From Betaproteobacteria bacterium UBA2293 (GTDB lineage Bacteria; Pseudomonadota; Gammaproteobacteria; Burkholderiales; Rhodocyclaceae), in the NCBI GenBank assembly GCA_002345845.1, contig DDWF01000180.1, forward strand, positions 1 through 12,596: a DNA stretch of 12,596 nt. Reading direction: 5' to 3'. Shown in pieces: positions 1-6,443 of this stretch; position 1 is the first letter of the stretch, and each line of letters opens with the position of its first letter. The position numbers and the translations under genes were made by a program. The notes under the pieces were generated by a model. It worked only from the letters and a program-made list of their open reading frames with translations, was not told the origin of the DNA and did not search any database.

Positions 1-1919
1 CTCACGGTGCGCAACGCCTTGGCATAGGCGTAGCCCGAGGGGAGGTCGAGCTCCTCCCAGATGGCGGGAAGGTCCTCCTTGGCGATGCCAAGCAGGTCGA
101 GCCGCTGGCCGCCGGTGAACTTCACCAGCGGGACGTTGAACTTAACCGCCGCCTGGGCGATGCGCATCAGCTCGTCGGGAGTGGTGAGGCCGCCCCACAT
201 GCGCGGCACGACGGAATAGGTGCCGTCCTTCTGGATGTTGGCGTGCGCCCGCTCGTTGATGAAGCGCGATTGCGGATCGTCCTTGGCTTCGTGCGGCCAG
301 GTCGAGATCAGGTAGTAGTTGATGGCCGGGCGGCACTTTTCGCAGCCGTTCGCCGTCGTCCAGCCCAGTTCGGCAAAGACGGTTTCCTTGGTCGTCAGAT
401 GCTCGTCGCGGATGATCTTGCGGACCTTGGCGTGCGAATGCTCGGTGCAGGCGCACATGGGCTTCTTGTCGGAAGCGGCCGGGGTGTAGGCGCCACCGAT
501 GGTCGAGGCGAGGATCTGCTCGACTAGGCCGGCACAGGAGCCGCAGGAGGATGCCGCCTTGGTGTGCTTCTTCACCTCGTCCAGCGAGAACAGCCCCTTT
601 TCCTTGATCGCCTTGACGATGCTGCCCTTGGAAACGCCATTGCAGCCGCAGACCTCGGCGCTGTCGGCCATTGACGCCGCCTTGCTGTTACCGGCATGGC
701 CGACGTCGCCGACCAGGGACTGGCCGAAGATCAGCGAGTCGCGGATGTCGTGAATGTCGCGGCCGTCCTTCAGCAACTGGAAGTACCACGGGCCATCCGC
801 CGTGTCGCCGTACATGACGCCGCCGACCAGCTTGTTGTCCTTGATCACCAGCTTCTTGTAGACGCCGCCATGCGGGTCGTTGAGCAGGATTTCCTCGGTG
901 CCCTCGCCACCCATGTAGTCGCCGGCCGAGAACAGGTCGATGCCGGTGACTTTCAGCTTGGTCGAGGTGACCGAGCCGGTGTAGCGGCCGATGCCGTAGT
1001 TGGCCAAGTGATTGGCGGCGACCTTGGCCTGCTCGAACAGCGGCGCGACGAGGCCGTAGGCGATGCCGCGGTGGCTGACGCATTCGCCGACGGCGTAAAC
1101 CTTCGGATCGTAGGTCTGCATGGTGTCGTTAACGACGATGCCACGGTTGCAGTAGATGCCCGATTTTTCCGCCAGCGCGTAGTTGGGGCGGATGCCGGCG
1201 GCCATGACGACGAGGTCGGCCGGAATCTGCATGCCGTCCTTGAAGCGCACCGCGGCAACGCGGCCGGACTCGCCCTGAACCAACATTTCGGTCTGCTTCT
1301 GCAGCAGGAACTTGAGGCCCTTGTCTTCCAGCGATTTCTGCAACATGCGGCCAGCCACTTCATCGAGCTGGCGTTCGAGCAGCCACGGGCCGATATGCAC
1401 GACGGTCACATCCATGCCGCGCAGCTTCAGGCCGTTGGCCGCTTCCAGGCCGAGCAGGCCGCCGCCGATGACGACCGCGTGCTTGTGCAGGCGGGCGGCC
1501 TCGATCATCTCATCGGTGTCCTTGATGTCACGGTAGCCGATGACGCCGGGCAGATCGTTGCCAGGAATCGGCAGCATGAACGGCGTCGAGCCGGTGGCGA
1601 TCAGCAGGCGGTCGTAGGTTTCCTCGGTGCCGTCGTCGGCAATCACCTTGCGGTTGACCCGGTCGATCTTGCTGACCTGCTTGCCGGTATGCAGCGTGAT
1701 GCCCTTTTCCTTGTACCAGTCCAGTTCGTTGAGAACGATTTCCTGGATGGTCATTTCGCCGGCCAATACCGGCGAGAGCAGGATGCGGTTGTAGTTGGGG
1801 TGCGGTTCGGCACCGAAGATCGTGATGTCGTAATGATCCGGCTTGATCTTCAGCAGTTCTTCGACGGTGCGGACACCGGCCATGCCATTGCCGATCAGGA
1901 CGAGACGGGGTTTGCTCAT
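1..1919 (-). CDS. nirB: Assimilatory nitrite reductase [NAD(P)H] large subunit, C-terminus cut by window edge
   Basis: The product is the large subunit of cytoplasmic NADH-dependent nitrite reductase, which reduces nitrite to ammonium in six electrons using FAD, [2Fe-2S], [4Fe-4S] and siroheme. The frame is open from the ATG at 1919 to the window edge (639 codons), so about 170-210 residues of a family length near 810-850 are missing. Visible parts are an N-terminal FAD motif GNGMAG (residues 10-15), an NAD-binding GGGLLG (152-157), a first BFD-like [2Fe-2S] domain with C424/C426/C459/C462, a second with C489/C491/C526/C529, and the start of the nitrite/sulfite reductase ferredoxin-like half-domain (about 564-625). 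The siroheme/[4Fe-4S] cysteines lie beyond the edge. GGAG sits 6 bp before the start. A sigma-54 promoter with NtrC-like sites precedes it, and nirD is expected next. The identification is very secure. Confidence 0.96.
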   Translation of the reverse strand, partial: MSKPRLVLIGNGMAGVRTVEELLKIKPDHYDITIFGAEPHPNYNRILLSPVLAGEMTIQEIVLNELDWYKEKGITLHTGKQVSKIDRVNRKVIADDGTEETYDRLLIATGSTPFMLPIPGNDLPGVIGYRDIKDTDEMIEAARLHKHAVVIGGGLLGLEAANGLKLRGMDVTVVHIGPWLLERQLDEVAGRMLQKSLEDKGLKFLLQKQTEMLVQGESGRVAAVRFKDGMQIPADLVVMAAGIRPNYALAEKSGIYCNRGIVVNDTMQTYDPKVYAVGECVSHRGIAYGLVAPLFEQAKVAANHLANYGIGRYTGSVTSTKLKVTGIDLFSAGDYMGGEGTEEILLNDPHGGVYKKLVIKDNKLVGGVMYGDTADGPWYFQLLKDGRDIHDIRDSLIFGQSLVGDVGHAGNSKAASMADSAEVCGCNGVSKGSIVKAIKEKGLFSLDEVKKHTKAASSCGSCAGLVEQILASTIGGAYTPAASDKKPMCACTEHSHAKVRKIIRDEHLTTKETVFAELGWTTANGCEKCRPAINYYLISTWPHEAKDDPQSRFINERAHANIQKDGTYSVVPRMWGGLTTPDELMRIAQAAVKFNVPLVKFTGGQRLDLLGIAKEDLPAIWEELDLPSGYAYAKALRTV

Positions 1920-1925
1920 GATGGA

Positions 1926-1929
1926 CTCC
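1926..1929 (-). promoter_or_regulatory. nirB ribosome binding site
   Basis: GGAG on the minus strand lies 6 bp before the nirB ATG and fixes the start at 1919. It lies downstream of a small UUCG-capped hairpin. Confidence 0.7.
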
Positions 1930-1939
1930 AACGTTGCGC

Positions 1940-1953
1940 GCACCCGAAGGTGC
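1940..1953 (-). other. UUCG-tetraloop hairpin in the nirB 5' leader
   Basis: On the minus strand GCACC and GGTGC pair around a TTCG loop, a very stable C(UUCG)G tetraloop. It lies about 10 nt upstream of the nirB ribosome binding site. No T-run follows, so it is not an intrinsic terminator. It could stabilise the leader or influence translation; that role is inference. Confidence 0.5.
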
Positions 1954-1987
1954 AAATAGGTTCCAGCGCATGACGTCGTTGCCATCG

Positions 1988-2005
1988 AACCGCCCCCGTT
2001 GGCGG
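1988..2005 (-). other. Hexaloop hairpin in the nirB 5' leader
   Basis: On the minus strand ACCGCC pairs perfectly with GGCGGT around a six-base loop AACGGG, about 16-20 nt after the predicted sigma-54 transcription start. A and G at loop positions 1 and 4 are the bases conserved in RNA hairpins bound by ANTAR antiterminators such as NasT. A second matching hexaloop and a terminator are not seen, so ANTAR control is only a possibility. Confidence 0.4.
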
Positions 2006-2031
2006 TAGATTCGCTGCTTCGGGTTAGTTAT

Positions 2032-2048
2032 TGCAATCCGCGTGCCAA
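2032..2048 (-). promoter_or_regulatory. Sigma-54 (RpoN) -24/-12 promoter of nirB
   Basis: The minus strand reads TTGGCACGCGGATTGCA, a full match to the sigma-54 consensus YTGGCACG-N4-TTGCW. The -24 GG is at 2046-2045 and the -12 GC at 2034-2033. Transcription should start near 2021-2022, giving a leader of about 100 nt before nirB. Sigma-54 promoters need an enhancer-binding activator; NtrC-like sites lie upstream at 2101-2137. Confidence 0.9.
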
Positions 2049-2100
2049 GGCTTCGGCCCGTTGATTTTAAACGATTTTTCAGAACCGCTTGGTATTGCAC

Positions 2101-2117
2101 TGCACCAAAACCGGGCA
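2101..2117. promoter_or_regulatory. NtrC-like enhancer site, promoter-proximal
   Basis: The plus strand reads TGCACCAAAACCGGGCA. It matches 14 of 17 positions of the enteric NtrC site TGCACCAAAATGGTGCA, with one perfect half and one degenerate half. Its centre is about 87 bp upstream of the predicted nirB start, a usual distance for NtrC enhancers. Binding is inferred. Confidence 0.72.
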
Positions 2118-2120
2118 CCA

Positions 2121-2137
2121 CCAACCAAGGCGGTGCA
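2121..2137. promoter_or_regulatory. NtrC-like enhancer site, promoter-distal
   Basis: The minus strand reads TGCACCGCCTTGGTTGG. The TGCACC half is perfect and the other half is 3 of 6. The centre is 20 bp, about two helical turns, from the proximal site, so two NtrC dimers could bind on the same DNA face. The two outer half-sites form a perfect inverted repeat TGCACC-N25-GGTGCA (2101-2137). Confidence 0.6.
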
Positions 2138-2145
2138 AGATCCGC

Positions 2146-3135
2146 TCAGTTGCCACCAACCGCCAGACCAGTCGCCTCGACGGCGACGATGGCCTTGGCC
2201 TGGTTGAAATCCTCGGCATAACCGCTGGCGAAGAGCAGGCTGGCGAGCTGGTTGGCGATCGGCTTGGGCAGTGGAATCTGCTTGTCGAGCACGCGCCGGA
2301 TCCACTTGGCAGTGGTCAGCGCATCGTTGCTCTCCGGCAGGTTGGGCAAGGCGCGCAGGCTTTCGTGCTCGGCTTCGAACAGCGCCTCGACACCACCATC
2401 GTTGATGTACTCCAGGCGCGGCCGGCGCTTCGGATTGGCAAACGGCTCGCCCTCGGTGCCGCGCAGCAGCAGGCCACGCTGGCCGCGGGCGAGGAGCAGG
2501 TTGCGCATCAGCTCGATGAATTCGGGATGGGTCGCCGCCGCCACGAGCACGGCATCGCCGCGGAACGGATTGATCAGCTTGACCAGGCTGTGGGCGCTGT
2601 TGCGCACGCCCATCCGGCTGCGCAGCGCCAGCAGGTTATGGATGCCAGGACAGAGCGCCGTCAGCGGCACGAAGGCCAGACCTTTCTCCTCGAGCACCGC
2701 TTGCGTCTGGGTCACGGAACTGACCGGCATGACCCCGAGTTCGCGGAAGATCAGCGCCGAGGTGACCCGGCCAAAACCTTCGAGCAGGCCGTGGACCAGC
2801 ACCGGCACGCCGAAGCGCTGCAGCAGCAGGGCCAGCAGCGGCGTCAGGTTGGCTTCCTTGCGGCCACCGTTGTAGGTCGGCAGGACCACCGGCCGGACAC
2901 GGCCGTGCGGCATGTCGAGATGATGCGTGCGCTCGTCTGTGGCAGCGAGGAAGCCGAGCATCTCGTCGAGCGACTCGCCCTTGACGCGCATGCCGAGAAT
3001 GATGGCGCCGAGTTCGAGATCGGGCACACCGCCATCGAGCATCGCCGCGTAGAGCTGGCGTGCGTCATCCTGCGGCAAATCGCGAGCGCCTTCAGCGCCG
3101 CGGCCGATTTCCTTGATGTACTGTTGGAAGTTCAT
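2146..3135 (-). CDS. ybiB: YbiB/TrpD2-like protein (anthranilate phosphoribosyltransferase fold, DNA-binding family)
   Basis: This 329-residue protein belongs to the glycosyltransferase family 3 fold shared with anthranilate phosphoribosyltransferase (TrpD). It resembles the YbiB/TrpD2 branch, whose E. coli member binds nucleic acid and is not a tryptophan enzyme. An N-terminal helical domain (about 1-75) precedes the nucleotide-binding-like domain. TrpD's PRPP loop GTGGD is replaced by YNGGRKEANLTP (88-99), followed by GLLEGFGRV (116-124), so TrpD catalysis is unlikely. The start at 3135 is supported by GGGAGGAG a few bases upstream. It begins 18 bp after the nasA stop, so it is almost surely co-transcribed with nasA, and it precedes nirB. 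Its role in nitrate assimilation is unknown. Confidence 0.85.
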   Translation of the reverse strand: MNFQQYIKEIGRGAEGARDLPQDDARQLYAAMLDGGVPDLELGAIILGMRVKGESLDEMLGFLAATDERTHHLDMPHGRVRPVVLPTYNGGRKEANLTPLLALLLQRFGVPVLVHGLLEGFGRVTSALIFRELGVMPVSSVTQTQAVLEEKGLAFVPLTALCPGIHNLLALRSRMGVRNSAHSLVKLINPFRGDAVLVAAATHPEFIELMRNLLLARGQRGLLLRGTEGEPFANPKRRPRLEYINDGGVEALFEAEHESLRALPNLPESNDALTTAKWIRRVLDKQIPLPKPIANQLASLLFASGYAEDFNQAKAIVAVEATGLAVGGN

Positions 3136-3153
3136 GGTCTCCTCCCGCCGCGG

Positions 3154-5877
3154 TCAGGCTGCCGCAGCTTGTCGTGGGGCACATTCTGCCACCATACGCT
3201 TGATATCCGGCAGACAACCGCCGCAGAAGGTGCCGCATTTCAGCTGCTCCTGGAGTTGCGGCAGGTCAGCGCCAGCGGCAACGGCACCGCGAATCTGAAC
3301 GTCGCTGACGTCGGCACATTTGCAGACGATATTACGGACGGCCACGTTGAGTGGCGGTGTCGCTGTCGGCGCCAAGGCAAAGCGGATCAGGCCGGCATCG
3401 AGTTCATCCTCCGCCATCGCCTGCTTCAGCCAGGCCTGGGCCAGCGTCTCGCCGGCCAGGCGAACGCCGAGCAGACGCCCATCACGGGCGATCGCCTTCT
3501 TGGCGATACGGCGCGTGGCATCGATATAGACGATCGCCCCGGCCTCGCCATCGAGGCCGAACAACGCATCCAGATCGGCCAGGCGAGCATCCTCAATGGC
3601 GGCAGGCAGCGCGACGCGCAGCACGACCAGCGGGCTCTGCCGACCATAGAGGCCGACTGTTGCGTAAGGCAAGTCAGCGAGCCGGCTCCGCGCCGCACGG
3701 AGCAGCGCCAGCGCCTCGTCGCGGTCGGCACAACGGCGCAGAATGGCCAGCGGATACGGCAGGTCGGCAGGCGCCACCTGCACGGCCGCATGTTTGAGCT
3801 CCGGCTGATTCGACCACGGGTCAACAGCATCGCAGGCCAGGGCATTGACGCCAGGCGAGTTCATGAACTGGCTTCCCCAGTGCATCGGCATCCAGGCACG
3901 GCCCTTGGCCAGGCCCTCGCCGGCCGTGACGCGGACGACGATCTCACCGCGCCCGTTGCTGACCCTGGCCAGATCGCCAGCTTCCAGACCGCGGTGGCGC
4001 AGGTCGCAGGGATGCATGGCCAGCAGCGGCTCGTCTTCCAGGTTGAACAGGCGAGGCACGGTGCCGGTTCGGCTCATGCCGTGCCAGTGATCACGCATGC
4101 GCCCGGAGAGCAGCGAGATGGGCAGTTCCGGAGTTGTCGCATCGGCCGTCAAAGCATGTTCGGTGACAATGAAATGCGCCTTGCCGGAGGCCGTAGGGAA
4201 ACGACCATCTTCGTACAAGCGCACCTTGCCCGTGTTTGCGCCCTGCGGATAAGGCCACTGTTGCGGGCCAGCAGCGGCAAGCACGGAGTAGCTCAGACCG
4301 GTGATGTCGAGATCGCGCCCGCGCGTACTTTCGCGGTGCTCGTTGAAAATCGCTTCGACATCGGTGTAGGGAAACAGCCGGTCGGTGGCTGGATGCCCAA
4401 AACGGGCGCCCAGACGACGAGCAAAATCGACGACGATGGCCCAATCAGCGCGTGCCTCGCCAGGCGCCGGCACGGCAGCGCGGACGCGGCTGATGCAGCG
4501 CTCGGAGTTGGTCACCGTACCTTCCTTTTCCCCCCAGGCGCTGGCCGGCAGCAACAGGTCGGCGAAAGCGGCGGTATCGGTATTGCCAAAGGCTTCCTGG
4601 AGCACCACATACTCGGCATGCTGCAGCGCCTCGCGTACTGCCGCCTGGTAGGGCAGTGATTGCGCCGGATTGGTACAGGCGATCCAGACCGCCTTGATCT
4701 CGCCACTTTTCAGGGCGCGGAACAGATCGACGGCCGCCTTGCCGGGTGTCGCCGGGACAGCGGGGATGCCCCAGAGCGCGGCCACCTCGGCGCGGTGCTC
4801 GGGATTGGCCAGATCGCGGTGCGCCGACAGCAGGTTCGCCAGTCCGCCGACTTCCCGCCCGCCCATGGCGTTCGGCTGGCCGGTCAGGGAGAACGGGCCG
4901 GCTCCCGGCTTGCCGATCTGGCCGGTGGCCAGGTGCAACTGAATCAGCGCGGCATTGTTGTGGGTGCCGTGCGCCGACTGGTTCAGGCCCTGACAGTACA
5001 GGGACAGTGCCGGCCCGGAAGTGGCAAACCAGCGCGCGGCCTGGATGATGGCGCTGGCCTGTACGCCACAGAGGGCAGCGGCGACATCCGGCGGGAAGGC
5101 CTGGACCGCCTCGGCCAGGGCCGCGAAACCTTCGGTGTGTTCGGCAATGTAGGTAGCGTCGATCAGCTGCTCGGCAAGCATCACCTGCAGCATGGCATTG
5201 AACAGCGCCACGTCGCTGCCGGGCTTGATCGGCAGATGCAGGTCGGCCAGCGCACAGGATTCGCTACGGCGCGGATCGGCGACGATGATGCGCAGTTGCG
5301 GATTGGCTGCCTTGGCATCCTCGATCCGGCGATAGATGATTGGATGAGCGATCGCCGGATTGGCGCCGGCGATGAAAATCACCCCGGCCTGGTCGATGTC
5401 CTCATAGCTACACGGTGGGGCATCGGCGCCCAGTGTCTGCTTGTAGCCGGCGACCGCCGACGACATGCACAGGCGGGAATTGGTATCGACGTTGTTGGTG
5501 CCGATCAGTCCCTTGGCCAGCTTGTTGAAGACATAGTAGTCCTCGGTCAACAACTGGCCGGAAATGTAGAACGCTACCGAATCCGGTCCATGGCGGCGGA
5601 TTGTTTCGGCGAATCGATCGGCGGCCTCGTCGAGCGCCACGTCCCACGCCAGGCGCACACCCGGCTCGCCCCGCCTGGCGCGGCGCTCGGGCCAGAGCAG
5701 CCGATAATCGGAGTCGGCCGTCAGGTGCAAGGACGCACCCTTGGTGCACAGGCGCCCGCGATTGGCCGGATGCTCGGGATCGCCGCGCACGCCGGTGATG
5801 CGACCAGCCTCGCTGGCGATCAGGACGCCGCAGCCGACGCCGCAGTAGCAACAGGTGGATTTGACTTCGCTTTTCAT
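3154..5877 (-). CDS. nasA: Assimilatory nitrate reductase catalytic subunit with C-terminal [2Fe-2S] domain
   Basis: This is a cytoplasmic molybdopterin-guanine-dinucleotide nitrate reductase that reduces nitrate to nitrite for ammonium assimilation. At 907 residues it has the usual length of the NasA forms carrying a fused tail. The N-terminal [4Fe-4S] motif is C9-x2-C12-x3-C16-x27-C44. C137, in NSRLCMSS, is the expected Mo-coordinating cysteine. Molybdopterin oxidoreductase and dinucleotide-binding domains fill the middle. A BFD-like [2Fe-2S] domain ends the protein (C852, C854, C885, C888; C881 is extra). No twin-arginine signal is present, which fits the cytoplasm. The start at 5877 was chosen because GGAAGGA lies just upstream; the in-frame ATG at 5961 is upstream of the sigma-54 promoter and inside a terminator. 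No electron-transfer partner (NasB/NasC) is visible here. Confidence 0.94.
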   Translation of the reverse strand: MKSEVKSTCCYCGVGCGVLIASEAGRITGVRGDPEHPANRGRLCTKGASLHLTADSDYRLLWPERRARRGEPGVRLAWDVALDEAADRFAETIRRHGPDSVAFYISGQLLTEDYYVFNKLAKGLIGTNNVDTNSRLCMSSAVAGYKQTLGADAPPCSYEDIDQAGVIFIAGANPAIAHPIIYRRIEDAKAANPQLRIIVADPRRSESCALADLHLPIKPGSDVALFNAMLQVMLAEQLIDATYIAEHTEGFAALAEAVQAFPPDVAAALCGVQASAIIQAARWFATSGPALSLYCQGLNQSAHGTHNNAALIQLHLATGQIGKPGAGPFSLTGQPNAMGGREVGGLANLLSAHRDLANPEHRAEVAALWGIPAVPATPGKAAVDLFRALKSGEIKAVWIACTNPAQSLPYQAAVREALQHAEYVVLQEAFGNTDTAAFADLLLPASAWGEKEGTVTNSERCISRVRAAVPAPGEARADWAIVVDFARRLGARFGHPATDRLFPYTDVEAIFNEHRESTRGRDLDITGLSYSVLAAAGPQQWPYPQGANTGKVRLYEDGRFPTASGKAHFIVTEHALTADATTPELPISLLSGRMRDHWHGMSRTGTVPRLFNLEDEPLLAMHPCDLRHRGLEAGDLARVSNGRGEIVVRVTAGEGLAKGRAWMPMHWGSQFMNSPGVNALACDAVDPWSNQPELKHAAVQVAPADLPYPLAILRRCADRDEALALLRAARSRLADLPYATVGLYGRQSPLVVLRVALPAAIEDARLADLDALFGLDGEAGAIVYIDATRRIAKKAIARDGRLLGVRLAGETLAQAWLKQAMAEDELDAGLIRFALAPTATPPLNVAVRNIVCKCADVSDVQIRGAVAAGADLPQLQEQLKCGTFCGGCLPDIKRMVAECAPRQAAAA

Positions 5878-5881
5878 GATT

Positions 5882-5888
5882 TTCCTTC
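5882..5888 (-). promoter_or_regulatory. nasA ribosome binding site
   Basis: GGAAGGA on the minus strand lies 4 bp before the ATG at 5877. It decides the nasA start and sits almost at the 5' end of the predicted transcript. Confidence 0.8.
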
Positions 5889-5901
5889 CGGGCAGCCTTT
5901 C

Positions 5902-5918
5902 AGCAACAGACGTGCCAA
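5902..5918 (-). promoter_or_regulatory. Sigma-54 (RpoN) -24/-12 promoter of nasA
   Basis: The minus strand reads TTGGCACGTCTGTTGCT, a full match to the sigma-54 consensus. The -24 GG is at 5916-5915 and the -12 GC at 5904-5903. The predicted transcription start is near 5891, leaving a leader of only about 14 nt that is essentially the ribosome binding site. A GGTGCA NtrC-type half-site (5981-5986) lies about 90 bp upstream of the start. Confidence 0.9.
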
Positions 5919-5944
5919 GCCTTAAAATCATGGACTTGAGAAAT

Positions 5945-5979
5945 AAAAAGGGAAATTCCACATGGGAATTTCCCTTTTT
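5945..5979 (-). terminator. Intrinsic terminator after sspB (bidirectional hairpin)
   Basis: A perfect 15-bp inverted repeat, AAAAAGGGAAATTCC (5945-5959) and its complement (5965-5979), surrounds a 5-nt loop. On the minus strand the arm ends in a T-run, giving a classical rho-independent terminator 27 bp after the sspB stop. The plus strand also has a T-run, so it could work both ways. It insulates the sigma-54 nasA promoter from readthrough out of the pet-ssp genes. Confidence 0.9.
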
Positions 5980-5980
5980 T

Positions 5981-5986
5981 GGTGCA
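5981..5986. promoter_or_regulatory. Possible NtrC half-site upstream of nasA
   Basis: GGTGCA is a perfect NtrC half-site, but the partner half (TTCCCT) overlaps the terminator and is poor (3 of 6). The would-be site is centred about 87 bp before the nasA start, matching the spacing at nirB. Six-base matches occur by chance, so support is weak. Confidence 0.3.
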
Positions 5987-6005
5987 TCAGGAAGGCCCGA
6001 CGTCC

Positions 6006-6440
6006 CTATTTGATGCGTTGCAGCTTGGGCCGCCCACTTTCGGGTGGCGTCGGTTCCGGCGGCGGCTCATCCGGTGCCTGCGAGCTTGCCGCTACCGCTG
6101 GCGCATCGGCGAAAGCCCCGGCCTCTGCAGTTTCGATCTCGAATGACATCCCGGCACCGTTTTCCCGTGCGTAGATGGCGGAGACCTGCTCCACGGGTAT
6201 CGACAACTGCCGAGCAACGCCACCGAAACGGGCCTGAAACTCGATCAGCTCATTACCAATCTGCAGCTTGTTGGTGGCGTCTGGACCAAGATTGAGAACG
6301 ATCTGACCGTCGCGGACGAATTCGCGTGGAACGCTGGTCCGCGCATTGACCTGGACGGCGATATACGGCGTGAAACCGTTATCGCAGCACCATTCCCAGA
6401 TGGCACGCAACAGGTAAGGTTTGGTGGACGGAAGCTCCAT
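6006..6440 (-). CDS. sspB: SspB, ClpXP protease specificity-enhancing factor
   Basis: SspB is a cytoplasmic adaptor that binds ssrA-tagged, ribosome-rescued proteins and delivers them to the ClpXP protease. The 144-residue protein shows the usual layout: a folded N-terminal domain (about 1-105, starting MELPSTKPYLLRAIWEW), a flexible Ala/Pro/Glu-rich linker (about 106-135), and a basic C-terminal tail GRPKLQRIK (136-144) that matches the ClpX-binding XB peptide of the family. The start at 6440 lies 3 bp after the sspA stop, with AAGG overlapping that stop codon, so translational coupling to sspA is likely. A strong terminator follows 27 bp downstream. Confidence 0.94.
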   Translation of the reverse strand: MELPSTKPYLLRAIWEWCCDNGFTPYIAVQVNARTSVPREFVRDGQIVLNLGPDATNKLQIGNELIEFQARFGGVARQLSIPVEQVSAIYARENGAGMSFEIETAEAGAFADAPAVAASSQAPDEPPPEPTPPESGRPKLQRIK

Positions 6441-6443
6441 GCC

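Noticed and set aside
1940..1953. nirB leader hairpin as a transcription terminator or attenuator
   Set aside because: The UUCG hairpin has no U-run after it, so intrinsic termination is unlikely.
696..1973. Plus-strand open frame of 425 codons opposite nirB
   Set aside because: It is a mirror of the nirB codon pattern, rich in Val, Ala, Asp and Gln, with no recognisable domain.
2089..4659. Plus-strand open frame of 856 codons opposite ybiB and nasA
   Set aside because: It is antisense to two well-recognised genes, matches no family I know, has low-complexity Arg/Gln/Ala/Asp composition, and is explained by codon bias of GC-rich genes on the other strand.
4660..5925. Plus-strand open frame of 421 codons opposite nasA
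   Set aside because: It is antisense to conserved nasA motifs and has no family resemblance or credible regulatory context.
5878..5961. Upstream in-frame ATG extending nasA by 28 residues
   Set aside because: It starts in the terminator hairpin and upstream of the predicted sigma-54 transcription start, while the ATG at 5877 has a strong ribosome binding site and gives the family N-terminus.
6031..6050. GCCCAC-TTTCG-GGTGGC inverted repeat in the sspB 3' end as an NtrC site for nasA
   Set aside because: The halves diverge from TGCACC/GGTGCA and it lies in coding sequence; the resemblance is too weak.
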